Positions 42,783 through 54,022 are shown, counted from the stretch's first letter. The stretch: DNA of 64,000 bases from Streptomyces sp. Alt3 (GCF_030719215.1 NZ_CP120983.1:1736001-1800000), one strand, 5' to 3'. Numbers and translations are program-made. The notes: generated from the sequence alone by a model not told the origin.

Positions 42783-45700
42783 GAACTCATTCCACTCATG
42801 CCGTTGCCGGGCACGTGATACGCCTTCAGCTGCCCGCTGGCATAGGCCTCGGGGAAGGCCTTGGACAGCACTTCGTTCACATGCGCGGCACCCCATTCAT
42901 TGGACACCATATAGCGGACCCCCTTGCCTCCCAGATCCTCGTTGAGGGCGAGCAGTTTGTCGGTCTGTGCCGTGAGCCGACCCTCGTTGTAGTACTTGAA
43001 ATCTGGGTTGTACGGAGACTTCTCCCATTCGCCGATTCTGTCACCGCCGGTCCACTTCGCCTCTGTGATCCAGCCGTCCCGCGGGCCTCCGTCGACGTGG
43101 ACCTCCCGGCCGTCCGGCAGGATCCACTGCTGCTCGTAGCTCTGATCCGTGACGAGCCGCTGGTATCGGAACGACGCGCGTTCGAGCAGCTTGTCCGTCA
43201 GCCAGCCCAGACCTTTGAACTGCGAGTACGGCGACAGGCCGAGGGGGTCGCAGACGGTGAACGGGTTGTGCACATAGGCGACCGGATTCGGTGCGGGGCC
43301 GAGGCCGAGGGGGTCCGGGGAGGTGTAGCGACCGGTCTCCGGGTCGTAGTGGCGGAAAAGGTTGTAGTGAAGCTCGGTCTCCGGGTCGTAGTACTGGCCG
43401 GGGAAACGCAGCGGGTTATAGGCCGTGCTGGAGCGAGCCCATGCGGTGGTGCCCCAGAGGGTGCTCCTCGCGCGCCAGGCGATCTCGCCTGACTCCTCGA
43501 CCAGCTCGGTGGGCGTTCCCACGAGGTCGGTGGCGATGGCGAAGAACCGGCGGTCGATCTCCTCCTGACGGCTGTCCGGAGTGAGGAGGCGCTCCGTCTG
43601 GGACAGCGGCACCAAGCCACGATGGTCCCAGGTGAGGGCGACCACGTGCGAGAGATCCGGTGTCTGGACGATCTGTTCGCACAGCGTGGTTCCGTCCCAG
43701 GTGAAGCGGACCTCCTCTGCGACACTCTCGCCGTCGTCGGCAAGGCGCTGCTTTGCGGTCCGACGGCCCAGCGGATCGTAGCGATAGCGCCAGCGGGTGC
43801 CGTCGGGGGTGACCACGGCGGAGAGTCGGTCCTCGGCGTCCCACTCGTAGCGCCAGGTGTCGGGCTTGCGTGAGAGGCGGGTTTTCTGGCGCAGGGTCAC
43901 CCGGCCAAGGGCGTCGTGTTCGAAGCGGACGTTGCCGGCCCTTGTGACGGAGGTTCCGGTGTAGGAGCGGGGACCGGTGGCATCGTGGCCGGGATGGGAA
44001 GGCCGGCCAGGAGGCCGCCGTCTGATTGCCGGCCGGGTCGTAGGCGTAGCGCTCGGTCCATCCTTCTGCGTGGACAGCGGTGACCCGGCCGGCCGGGTCC
44101 AGATCGAATGCGCGGGAGCCCGACAGATCGTCGGTCACGGACGTGAGATGGCCGTCGGCGCGGTGGGCGTAGTGACGGTGGTTGAGTGAACGGCCCTCGA
44201 TGGTCAGGTGCTGGGCGCTGATCCTTCCGGCCTCGTCCCAGGCGGAGGCAAGGCTGAGGGAGCCGCCGAAGACGCGCTCGAGTTCCCGGCCGGCCGCGTC
44301 GTGGGTGAAGGCTATCTCGCGGCCGCCGCTGGTTATCCGGGCGGCACGGCCGGCGGCGTCGTAGCCGTACTCGGTGACCGCGCCGGTAGGGGTGACGCGG
44401 CGGGCCCGGCGGCCCAGTCTGTCGTAGGCATAGTTCATGGCGCGGCCGTCGACGAGTTCGGTCTTGGTCCGGCCGCGCCGGTCGTACGTGTAGAGGATCT
44501 CGCTGTCCGGTCCGGCAGCGTGCAGCAGGCGTCCGGCCCGGTCGTACGCGTAGGTGGTCACCTTGCCCGCCACGTCCTTGCGGACCGCTTGGCCGAGCTG
44601 GTCGTAGGTGTAGGACACGGTCCGGCCGAGGGCGTCGGACCGGGCGGTGAGCTGCCCGGCGGCGTCGTACCGGTAGGTGCGGGTACGACCGTCGAAGTCC
44701 GTCTCGGAAGCGAGTCGTCCGGCGGCGTCGTATGTGTAGGACCAGGTGCCGTGCGGGCCGGTGACCCGAGTCAGCCGCAGGTCCGCGTCGTGCTCGAACG
44801 TGTGGCGGGTACCGTCGGGCCCTATTCGGGCGGTGAGCAGGTCGAAGTGGGTGTAGTCGAAGCGGGACATGCCGTCGGCCGGACCGGTATGGCTGAGGGG
44901 GTTCCCCTCGCCGTCGTGCGTCCACGACTCGGTGGAGCCGTCCGGGGCGATGCGGCGGGCGAGGTTGCCGTCCTCGTCCAGGACGACCCGGGTGACGCTC
45001 CCCATCGGGTCGACGGTGCGCACGATCCGGCCCAGGGCATCGCGTTCCAGGCGGGTGGTGCCGCCGGACGGGTCGGTCACTGCCACCGGCAGCCCTGCTG
45101 CGTCGCAGCGCACGGTGGTGGTGGCGCCGAGGGCGTCTGTGACGGTGGTCAGCCTGCCCCGGCCGTCGTAGGCGTACCGAGTGGTGGCACCGGCCGGGTC
45201 GGTGACGGCGGTGCGGCTGCCGTGTTTGTCGAATTCCTGGAGCCAGCGGGCACCGTCCGGCCCGCGGAATTCCGTGGACAGCCCCGACAGGTCGCGCACA
45301 GTGCGCAGTTCACTCCCGTCGGGACGGGTGACGGCGAGCAGGCGGCCGTTCTCGTCGTGGGTGAAGGCGGTGGTGCGGCCCAACGGATCGGTGCGGGTGA
45401 GCGTGTTGCCACGGGCGTCATGGGTGAAGCGGGTGGTGTGGCCGAGCGGATCGGTGGTGGCCACCACCCGGCAGTGGCGATCGATCTGGTGCCGGGTCGT
45501 GTGTCCGCCGGCCGTGGTGAGGCTGGTGGTGCGGCCACCGGTCTCCGGGTCGGGTTCGGTGTAGGTGAGGGTGATCTGGATGTGGCCGGCCTGACCGCCT
45601 TCGGCGATGACGCGGTCGCGGTCGTCGTATGTGTAGTCGTAACGGCTGTTGTTGGAGTCGACCCAGGCGGTGACGCGGCGGCGGCCGTCGTGAACGAAGG

Positions 45701-47567
45701 TGGTGGTGGCACCGGACGGCTTGACGACAGTGGTGAGGTTTCCGTCCTCGTAGCCGTAGCGCATCAGAGGCAGGTCCTCCCCGTTCTTTCCCGCTCCCTC
45801 CAGGGACAGCGCCGTGACCCGCCCGTCGCTCATCTCGACGGCCACCCGACGGCCCGCAGAACAGGTGAGGGCGAGCGGAGTGCCGTTTTCGGTACGTTCC
45901 ACGGCCCACCAGTTGCCGTGGCGGTCTTCGACCCGGTCCAGCCAGCCGTCACCGTCGCCGCCCGGTTCGCTGTCCTCCGGCGCGGCGAAGTGCCGGACCA
46001 GGCCCGTACCGGGATCAGTGACGGTGTAGTCGCCGTCCGCTTCACGGGCCAGCAGTGTGCGGGCCGTCCCGGACTCCGGGGTGGTCGGGGTCCCTGGGGC
46101 GGGGTGCGGATAGGAAATCAGGAGGCCGTCGGCGGTGACGTGGACGACGCCGGACGCGTCGATCTCCAGGCGCTCGTCGACAGTGGAGGTCCAGGAGAGA
46201 CCGAGGAACCTGCCTGCCAACAGGCCGGACTCGGTGCGGCGGGTGAAGACCAGCGGCAGGGTTCCCGGCAGCACCAGATCGGTCTGGGGCAGGAACATCC
46301 GGCCCGAGGCGAGGTCGACAGGGTCGGTGCCGGAGACCACGCGATGCCCGTCGGGGCGGTTGTGGGTGCCGTCGGGAACGTTGTCGAGCAGCCTCCGGGC
46401 ACGGGATGCCTTGGCCGCGTCCACGGCGAGGCGGACACCCTTGACGACGCCCCCGCCCCCGCCGGTGGCCACGGTCAGTGCCGCGTCGGGCAGCAGCCGA
46501 CCGAACCCTTCCGCGGGGTCCTTCATGAAGTCGCTGATCATCTGCTTGCCGGTACCGACCGGGTCGTTGGCGGCGACCAGCAGGCCGGCGGCAAGACTGT
46601 TGAGGCTGGTGGCGTACTCGGCGGGGTGGGTGATGTTGTACGCATCCAGCGGATTGATCCCCCGGACGAAGTTCACCAGCCCTGCGGTGCCTTTGATGAC
46701 GCCGCCGCCGACGTGGTCGTTGATGATCTGCAACTCCTGCAGACCGTCACCTACCTGCTGTGCGTACGAGGGCTTGTCCGGGGCCGTGTCGCGGGCGGCG
46801 CGGACGGCGCTCCGGGCAGTCTCTGCGGCAGTGTTCCGCTGCTCGCGAGCCTGGGCGAGGAGTTCCTGCGCATCCTGCATCAGCGATTTGCCCGGGTCAT
46901 CGAACGTCGACGCGGGACAGGGCGGCAGAGTACTGGGGTTGCGCTGCTCGGGGGCCTGCGCGTTGTAGAGGTCGACGGCCTTGTTGTAGTCGTCGATCCG
47001 CTTGCGATGTGCGTCGGCCGCGTCCTGAGAGGCCTTGACGCCTTCCTTCCACACGTCGATCGCCGTCTGCGCCTGGTTCTGTGCCCAGGTGACGGTTCCG
47101 GCGTACGCCTCCAGCGCGGCCGCCGCCTTCTCACAGGCATCGGCACCGGTGAACCACTTCGGCGGTTGGGTATTCACCGCGGTGCGCAGCGCATCCGCTG
47201 CCTCACCCTTCAGCCGCGAGGAGTCGAGACCCTTCAACCCGCCGCCGGCGTCGTCGAATGCTTCCTGGAACGAGCGGAGCTGCGTCGCCGTGGAACGGAT
47301 GTTGCCGGGGCTCCCGTAGACCAGCTTGGCCTTGTCCTCGGTCTGCCCGAGGTCCATCTCCTCGACCTCGGCGCCCATCCGGTTCGCCACCGAACGCGAC
47401 TGCTCCCGAACCCAGTCCGAACCGGATTCCCAGCCCACGTCGTCCAGCCGGTCCGCTGTCCAGTTCCCGGCATCCTCGACCCGGTCGCCGGCCCATTCGA
47501 CACCGTCCTCAACCACGTCCTCGACCGAGTCCGGCGTGATGTCCCTGATGAAATCTCCGACGCCCAT
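42770..47567 (-). pseudogene. RHS polymorphic toxin with nuclease-like tip, one frameshift
   Basis: Start ATG 47567. Layout: helical WXG/PPE-like N-terminus (residues 1-330, with TATQLRSFQEAFDDAGGGL), DUF6531 (GTDPVDLASGRMFLPQTDLV), some 25 RHS YD repeats such as YDAAGRLASETDFDGRTRTY, then near 43990 the frame breaks after ASWPAFPS. One base shift restores PGHDATGPRSYTGTSVTRAG, the end of the barrel (PLRFPGQYYDPETELHYNLF), and the DPLGL cleavage motif. The tip (YSQFKGLGWLTDKL, HVDGGPRDGWITEAKWTGG) looks like a restriction-endonuclease-fold toxin, with D and EAKW as candidate catalytic residues. Broken as given, but otherwise complete; an assembly error is possible. Confidence 0.8.
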
Positions 47568-47569
47568 CC

Positions 47570-48235
47570 TCAGCCGCCCCCGCCCGTGTCCGAGCCACCC
47601 TGTCGTTGTGCCTGCTGGGCACGTTCCTCGGGCGACGGCCCGAACGTGTCGTCCAGCGCCCGGTCCCACTGGCCGTCACTGAGGCCGAGCTCGTCCTTGA
47701 GCCTCTCCGACTGCCGACCACCCTGCCCCTCGGTAAGAACGGTGCGTCCGGTGTCCTTCCAGGTTTGCTCCATGTCCTGGCCGGCCTTCTCGAACGACTC
47801 GGCGCTCCAGTCCGGGTCCAGGTAGTCGGGAGTGAAGACGTCACCCCAGTTCTGCTGGGTGATGTCCTCCTCACTGGCATGCGGGTTGCCGCCCATCACG
47901 GCATTGACGCCGACCTTCAGCGAGCCCTCGACGTACTGGTCGTGCTCCCACTGTGTGCCCGCCGCCAGCCCGAGACGCGATGCGAGCTCGCTCGCGTCGC
48001 TCACCAGGGCACGCACGCCCCACTCCCACCGCTCGCAGAAATCCTCGAAGTCCACCGACAGCCCGTGGTGCCCGGCTTCCATTCCCGTCATGGCAAGACC
48101 CGAGAACCCCTTGCCCATCACCGACCCGGTGGCGCCGCCGAGTTCGCCGAGCTGATCGATCGTCGCGCCCACGCCTTTTGTGAACTTCGCGACCGACCCT
48201 TGGTCGAAGGCCAGGTTCGCTTCGTCAGTGCCCAT
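47570..48235 (-). CDS. helical WXG-like accessory protein of the RHS locus
   Basis: 221 aa from ATG 48235. Mostly helical, starting NLAFDQGSVAKFTKGVGATI DQL-like, with ASELASRLGLAAGTQWEHDQ and a Gly/Gln-rich acidic C-terminus (AQQAQRQGGSDTGGGG). It ends two bases before the RHS start. Proteins of this type next to RHS toxins resemble secretion-adaptor or Esp-like partners of type VII secretion. This is an inference from shape and position. Confidence 0.6.
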   Translation of the reverse strand: MGTDEANLAFDQGSVAKFTKGVGATIDQLGELGGATGSVMGKGFSGLAMTGMEAGHHGLSVDFEDFCERWEWGVRALVSDASELASRLGLAAGTQWEHDQYVEGSLKVGVNAVMGGNPHASEEDITQQNWGDVFTPDYLDPDWSAESFEKAGQDMEQTWKDTGRTVLTEGQGGRQSERLKDELGLSDGQWDRALDDTFGPSPEERAQQAQRQGGSDTGGGG

Positions 48236-49352
48236 GGCTGCGTACCTTCTCCGTGGCGCCGGCGTCGACTGCGACGCTGTCCGGGACGATTCCGGTGACC
48301 GGCGGGAAGAACATCGCCCCGTCCTCGTTGGCGATGTCCACTGCGAGTCCGCCGGGCTCGTCCAAGGCCGGCACGATCTCGTCCACGATCCGCGCCCCGA
48401 GCAGCGCGACGTAGTCCATCAGACGATCACCCTGACCGTGGTGAATGGCGAAGCGGGCCAGCGCCGCATCGTCCGTGAACGCACAGATCCACCGAACACC
48501 GCCCGATCGGGCACTCCACAGACCGGGCCCCACCGATGGGACCAGGAGAACCGTGCGCCGCATCTCACCCACCAACGCCTGCGCATTGCCAACTCCCGCC
48601 CTTTGCTCGGATATTCGTTGGGCGAGCATCGTCCTCGGCTGTCCCACGCGTCCCCCTCGTCCTGGTCGGCTGATGCCCCGTAGAATAGGACGAGCGTGCG
48701 GGTGAAGTGGTTCTTCCTCGTCCAGGCTGACGACCTCGTAGTCCCGCAGTTCGCGTACGAGCTGAGAGGCGAGGAACCAGCCGATCTGGGGGTGGTCGTA
48801 GGGCAGGGGAGCGTCCGAGGCGGCGAGGGGCTGGATGCCGTCGGCGGTGTACTGGTACGGGGTGCCGATGACGCCGTAGAGCGGGAACCGCGTGGCCAGC
48901 AGGGCGACGTGGCCCTGGCTCCTGAGCCGGGGGCACCGCCGGGCCGCCATCCGGGCGTGCTCCAGACACACCGGCGGCTGCGCGGTCTTCACCGGCCCGG
49001 TGTAGTCGTCGCCGTCGTCGGCCGTCTCTACGAAGAGGATGCCGTCGCTGCGCTTCAGCGGGACCGTGCACACCTGGCAGCGCAGGAGCGCCGTCGTGAT
49101 GCGCTGGCGGAGCGGGTGCACCAGCCGCCACCTCGGGTTCCCGGTGGGCTGTCCCGCGAAGCCGAGTGACATGGAGTACCGGGCCCACAGCACGCCGCGG
49201 AGATCTCGGTCGGGCCCTGCCTCGTCCTTGTACCCGAGCCGCGGGCGCCGGTCAGGACCGATGCGTACGTTCAGGTTGAGGAGGGAGTCCGCCTCTTCGC
49301 CTTCACGGGCGGTGATGTACGGAACGACCAGGTCGGCTGCGGTGATCGTCAT
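48225..49352 (-). CDS. two-part protein: unknown N-domain and SseB-like C-domain
   Basis: 375 aa from ATG 49352, overlapping the DUF5999 gene (ATGA). Residues 1-215 are an unrecognised domain with a possible metal site (LLRCQVCTVPL, PVCLEHARMAA). Residues 240-375 match SseB-like proteins (RRTVLLVPSVGPGLWSARSG, FTDDAALARFAIHHGQGDRL, ANEDGAMFFPPVTGIVPDSV). The joint near residue 215-235 is Pro/Arg-rich and low in complexity, so this may be two genes fused by a frame change. Its last 11 bases overlap the start of the next gene. Confidence 0.6.
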   Translation of the reverse strand: MTITAADLVVPYITAREGEEADSLLNLNVRIGPDRRPRLGYKDEAGPDRDLRGVLWARYSMSLGFAGQPTGNPRWRLVHPLRQRITTALLRCQVCTVPLKRSDGILFVETADDGDDYTGPVKTAQPPVCLEHARMAARRCPRLRSQGHVALLATRFPLYGVIGTPYQYTADGIQPLAASDAPLPYDHPQIGWFLASQLVRELRDYEVVSLDEEEPLHPHARPILRGISRPGRGGRVGQPRTMLAQRISEQRAGVGNAQALVGEMRRTVLLVPSVGPGLWSARSGGVRWICAFTDDAALARFAIHHGQGDRLMDYVALLGARIVDEIVPALDEPGGLAVDIANEDGAMFFPPVTGIVPDSVAVDAGATEKVRSHGH

Positions 49353-49552
49353 GCCGCGCTTCCGACCGTGAGCGCGAGCGGCCGGTGGGGGGCGACGATA
49401 CGGCCGTCGGGGAGGAGTTCTCCGGTGTCCTCGAAGACAAGCACTCTGTTGCACAGCAGGCTCCAGCCCTGCTCAGGGTGGTGCGCGACGGGTCGCGCGG
49501 CCTCCCTGTCGGGCGCCATGGCCGTGGGGCACGGCGGGTTGTGCGCACACAT
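49349..49552 (-). CDS. DUF5999-family small protein
   Basis: 67 aa from ATG 49552 with AGAGGA upstream. MCAHNPPCPTAMAPDREAAR then HHPEQGWSLLCNRVLVFEDT and GELLPDGRIVAPHRPL follow the DUF5999 pattern common in Streptomyces. The stop overlaps the next start. Function unknown. Confidence 0.78.
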   Translation of the reverse strand: MCAHNPPCPTAMAPDREAARPVAHHPEQGWSLLCNRVLVFEDTGELLPDGRIVAPHRPLALTVGSAA

Positions 49553-49596
49553 GGTGCTCGTCCTCTCGGGTGGGAAGTTGGGCCCTCTTCGGCCAG

Positions 49597-49822
49597 CTAC
49601 GGTGCCGTGGGGGAACACGGTTCGGGCACGGCCGAAGAGGGGGACTTGTGGCACCGCCCCATGAAGGCCGCTATGGCTGCTGCGCTGTAGCCGTCGAAGC
49701 GCCCCAGGGTGGTGGCAGTGCGGTCGCCCTCGAGCGTGAGTGGCTTCTCCTCCACTCGACGACGAAGCAGGGATCCGGGTGAGACGACCACTGCACGCGC
49801 AGGTCTCTTTGATCGCGGTCAT
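49597..49822 (-). pseudogene. small conserved gene with frame changes
   Basis: Begins MTAIKETCACSG at ATG 49822 (overlapping the previous stop as ATGA), passes through HPDPCFVVEW in a second frame and ends KPLTLEGDRTATTLGRFDGY then AAIAAFMGRC to TAG 49597 in a third. The pieces look like one small protein broken twice. Confidence 0.5.
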
Positions 49823-49926
49823 GCCGCGCCCTGCGGGTCACCTGCAGGCACGATGCAAAGGTCGAGTCCCACCTCACGGAGCGGCAGGAAGTGTGTTGCC
49901 TGGTCGGTGTATCCCTCGAACGTCAA
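49819..49926 (-). CDS. 35-aa protein with TTG start
   Basis: TTG 49926 has GGAGGG five bases upstream. Encodes TFEGYTDQATHFLPLREVGL then DLCIVPAGDPQGAA. It overlaps the next gene start. Too short to place in a family. Confidence 0.5.
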   Translation of the reverse strand: MTFEGYTDQATHFLPLREVGLDLCIVPAGDPQGAA

Positions 49927-49939
49927 AACGGCCCTCCGA

Positions 49940-50038
49940 TCAGGCGGATTGGTAGACGGTGACGAGCACTGCGAACACGGTGACGACGAGGAGAACCTGA
50001 GCGCCGGCCTGTCTCCAGCCCCAGCCCTTCGCATCCAT
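49940..50038 (-). CDS. 32-aa single-span membrane peptide
   Basis: ATG 50038 to TGA 49940: a polar start MDAKGWGWRQAGAQ followed by the hydrophobic helix VLLVVTVFAVLVTVYQSA. It lies 13 bases before the next small gene. The ribosome site is weak, so this is tentative. Confidence 0.4.
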   Translation of the reverse strand: MDAKGWGWRQAGAQVLLVVTVFAVLVTVYQSA

Positions 50039-50056
50039 CCACCGCAACGGTCGCCT

Positions 50057-50216
50057 TCAAGTCGGACCGGACAGCTCCTCGGGGATCACGACGTGAATGA
50101 ATGCCTTGGACCGCTCACCCAGCTCCGATCACGCCGTCCGCGAAGCCGCCTCGGATCAGTCGCTCGACCTCCCCCCAGCCGCGGCGCTTCCAGGGCAGCG
50201 TGTAGACGCCACAGCC
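50057..50216 (-). pseudogene. small conserved gene remnant
   Basis: YTLPWKRRGWGEVERLIRGG then FADGVI, a frame change, and KAFIHVVIPEELSGPT with stop at 50057. This pattern resembles small proteins of Streptomyces integrative elements that contain a W-x-x-V-x-x-L-I-R-G-G-x-A-D-G-V block. The 5' part is not clear. Confidence 0.45.
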
Positions 50217-50289
50217 AGCACCCGGGGCTCGGCCGTCCGCCGAGCCCGCCGCGCCGGCCCCGTCCCGGAGCCGGACATGTGTCACGTCG

Positions 50290-50965
<676 letters not shown>

Positions 50966-51649
50966 CGGGACCTGCCACAGACGAAGGGGCGAACCGATGA
51001 CGGCCTGCGATGCGGTTTCTCACCGTCTCCAGGATGATTCCCGGAGGGCGTAGGCCGAGGGTCCTACCTACCGTCGCCGCAGCACCTCCCACCTGCGCGG
51101 TCCTGGCCCAGCCAAGCGGCTGGCCCGGGCAGCGGGTCCTGCCGATTCGCGGGTGGCGCACACAACTTCGCCGCCCGCCTCATCCGGCGGGCACGCCGGA
51201 AAACGCCTTCGCCTCTGTCCATGCGGGACAGGGGCGAAGGCGCCTTCGTGTCGCGACCGTGGTCGGGATCCCACCTGTCATGGGCTGTGTGGTTCACACC
51301 GGGACAGGGGAACGGCGACATTCGAAGACGAATGGGCGCAGCTCACATCAGATGCCTGATCGCCGGTCCGCACAGGTACGACTCGATGCAGCCGCGACAA
51401 CAGCGGGTGGGTCCGCAACCGACGGGGGCCTCGGTGCCGACGATTCGGTATCTGGCCGGCGGCCGACGACGTGAGGATCGACCGCATCCCGACGCATCAT
51501 GATCATCTGCTCCCCGCACGCGACATCCTCCGGCGGGACAAGAGCGCTGCCGACGAACGCCTTCGCGAGGCCGTGAGCAGCAGTTCCTACGCCGCCCGAT
51601 ACGGCACCAGCAGCGCAAGGCTTCTGGATGGCCCGATCCACCCCGGCGG
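50966..51649. other. gene-free region
   Basis: No supported gene. It contains a strong hairpin at 51204-51242 and sequence with no consistent coding pattern on either strand. Confidence 0.5.
51204..51242. terminator. long hairpin, 17-bp stem
   Basis: CGCCTTCGCCTCTGTCC pairs with GGACAGGGGCGAAGGCG with one mismatch and a 5-base loop. Confidence 0.65.
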
Positions 51650-52245
51650 TCAATCGCAGCGATGCCCCACGCCGTGCAGAAGGGCCAGCTGCTGACGGAC
51701 AGCGGCTGTCACTCTGCCCTCGTCACCGGTCGCGAGCAGGTCCAGCAGCGCCCCGCGCAGTACGGCCAGCGTCAGTGTGCGGCGGACGGCGCCCTCCTCG
51801 GTCTCCCGCTCGGCCTGCGGTTGGCAGCCGGCAAGCACCTCGAGCCAGTCCTCCACAGCGCTCCTGGCGAATCCGCCCAAGGGCCGTCGGGATCCACGAG
51901 AGAGCGGGCGTAGGCCTCGGCCCACAAGCGCAGCAGCGGACGGTGCTCGTCGGCGGCGAGCCACTCCCACACCCCTTGCGCCGCAGCGGCGAGACCAACG
52001 GGCTGCTCGGGCCGGCTGAGCCCGTCCAGGAGCGCCAGTTCTTCCGCGCGGGCTCGCTCGAGCAGCGCCCGCACGAGTCCGTCCTTGTTCCCGAACAGGA
52101 ACATCAGCACGCGGGTACTCGAACCGATCGCCTCGGCGAGCGGGCGCAGGGACAGATCGTTCAGACCGTGGAGGAGGGAGTACTCGTAGGCGGCTTCGAG
52201 CAGCTCGGTCTGGCGCGCGGACGGATTTGCGGATCGCGAGGGCAT
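51650..52245 (-). pseudogene. TetR-family regulator with one frameshift
   Basis: ATG 52245. HTH at the N-terminus (LSLRPLAEAIGSSTRVLMFL, then FGNKDGLVRALLERAR). The frame breaks after PDGPWA near 51880 and continues one frame off with GFARSAVEDWLEVLAGCQPQ and ends at 51650. The rest matches a normal ligand domain length. The operator at 52261-52284 is intact, so the gene may be alive if the shift is a sequence error. Confidence 0.75.
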
Positions 52246-52260
52246 GGCCCTAGCCCAAAG

Positions 52261-52284
52261 CTACTGACACGCTCGTGTCAGTAG
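52261..52284. promoter_or_regulatory. 24-bp TetR operator palindrome
   Basis: CTACTGACACG-CT-CGTGTCAGTAG has perfect 11-bp arms, in the 72-base gap between the divergent TetR and GNAT genes. It would control both. Confidence 0.85.
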
Positions 52285-52317
52285 CCTGCGCGAATCGAAT
52301 GACTACGGAGAGTTGTC

Positions 52318-52842
52318 ATGCCGGACGGAGCCCGCCAACGGCAGATCGTGATTCGCCGCGCCGATCGCCCGGGCGATCTGGGCTGGATGGTCATGGCCCA
52401 TGGCGAGCTGTACGAAAAGCAGTTCGGCTGGAGTACGGATTTCGAGACCCTGGTCGCCCGGATCGTCGCCGACTACGCGACAGAGCCGTCTCCGGCAACA
52501 GACGCGGCCTGGATCGCAGAAGTCGACGGCGAGCGGGCGGGCTGCGTGATGCTCGTGGCCGACGACCACCCGGGAACGGCCAAGCTGCGTGTCCTGCTCG
52601 TCACCCCGAGCGCCCGCGGCCTCGGCATGGGCACCCGCCTGGTCGAGGAGGCCCTGGCCTTCGCCCGCGCAGCCGACTTCAGACGCGTGAAGCTGTGGAC
52701 CACCGACAACCTGGTGTCGGCGCGCAAGATCTACCAGCACTTCGGGTTCGTCCTTACCGAGGAGGAGCCCTACCGGGGATTCGGCCACGACCTCGTCGGC
52801 CAGACCTGGAGCCTCGACCTCCAGGCCACCCCAGCAGGATGA
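52318..52842 (+). CDS. GNAT acetyltransferase
   Basis: 174 aa from ATG 52318 with GGAGAG upstream. Single GNAT domain: acetyl-CoA loop SARGLGMGTRLVEEALAFAR preceded by LRVLLVTP, then KLWTTDNLVSARKIYQHFGF and the typical HDLVGQTW end. These MarR-associated-type GNATs often act on small molecules. Repressed in all likelihood by the divergent TetR. Confidence 0.88.
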   Translation: MPDGARQRQIVIRRADRPGDLGWMVMAHGELYEKQFGWSTDFETLVARIVADYATEPSPATDAAWIAEVDGERAGCVMLVADDHPGTAKLRVLLVTPSARGLGMGTRLVEEALAFARAADFRRVKLWTTDNLVSARKIYQHFGFVLTEEEPYRGFGHDLVGQTWSLDLQATPAG

Positions 52843-54022
52843 GTACGAATCCGAAGCCGGAGCCGTGCAGGGGTGTTCGCCCATGATCCGCTCACCGAGG
52901 GAACGCGGCGGCCGACCGGCGCCGGCGACGTCCTGCCACTCCCCCGGCGTGGACGCCTGCCCGACACCATAGGGATCGTCCTGCGGTCGGCCGCCGGCGC
53001 AGCGCTGCTGGACATCTCCGCGTCGCCGGTGAAGACGTTCCCTCTCAGGCCCTACGATCCGGTGGCTCCGAGGACCGAAGGCACCACATCGGCCTCGACG
53101 GCGAGCTCGCGCGCCTCGTCGGACGGAGCGACCGAGCCTGGGTCTTTCGTGCTCACGCGAACCACGATGTCTTGTCGAGCGTCGGCGCTTCACCGTCGCA
53201 CCGGCGCGAATGCCACAACAAAGCGGCTGCGCATGCCTTCCGTCAGGCCCCTGAGCCGGAAGAGGCAGTTCTCCATCTGCGCACAGTCGTCGAAATCGTC
53301 GGCAGGAGTGGCGACGCCGGCCAGCGGAATCGGGATCTTTACCGCCTGGGCGCGACGCCGCTCGGGATGAGCCGCCCGACGGAGGCTCGAGCCGTGTTCT
53401 CGCGCATCCTTCGCTCTCGGGTTCGCGAACCCGCAGGCCGCCCGGAAGGCTGCCGCGCGGCTCGACGCCCTCGACACAACGGCGGGGCGACGGGGGGCTT
53501 TCGCCGGGCCGGAGGGCGTCCGGTTGCCGGGGCCGCCACATCCGCACCGGTTCCGCACCAATTCCTCACGACCATGCCCCTGGCAGATGCCCCTGGGTGC
53601 GACCGAGGGGATGATTCGCCCGATAAACAGGCAACACCCCGGACCCGCGCCGCATCCCAGCGATCCTCAACGCTCACCAAATCCCCTAATCAGGCAACGT
53701 TGCTGAATAGCCGTCAGGTGCCCGAAAAGGAACAGATCGGCTCATGATCCGATCACCCCGTGGTGATACGATCACAGAGCTTGCCAAGCGGCGCAGAACC
53801 CGCTATGGCATCACAGGAAGTCAGCGCATCGGCCCAGAAATCCGCCATCCCCCGGGGGAGACCTATGCCATCAGCCAAGCCTTTCGAGGCTGTCCGGCCG
53901 GGCGAGCATGCGCGACCGATCCCACATATCTGTGGCCGCAGGACACCTGTGACCGGGGACGTACTCGACAGCACCCGCCAGATATCGAGTATCCGGTGGC
54001 CCAGTCGCCCGAAGAGAGCCTT
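52843..54022. other. 1.2-kb region without supported gene
   Basis: The plus strand between 53170 and 53410 reads AHAFRQAPEPEEAVLHLRTV and LYRLGATPLGMSRPTEARAV, possibly TPR scraps. No full gene is supported. The last 80 bases carry the conservon promoter. An upstream extension of the CvnA frame to 53744 exists but its sequence is not CvnA-like. Confidence 0.45.

Noticed and set aside
44208-47825. Plus-strand open frame of over 1,200 codons opposite the RHS gene
   Set aside because: It is the antisense shadow of a high-GC gene; its composition is Gly/Val-rich without domains, while the minus strand shows clear RHS repeats.
53744-54022. Longer CvnA start at ATG 53744
   Set aside because: The added 93 residues look unlike CvnA proteins (many Cys, Pro, Arg) and the start at 54023 directly precedes the membrane helix.
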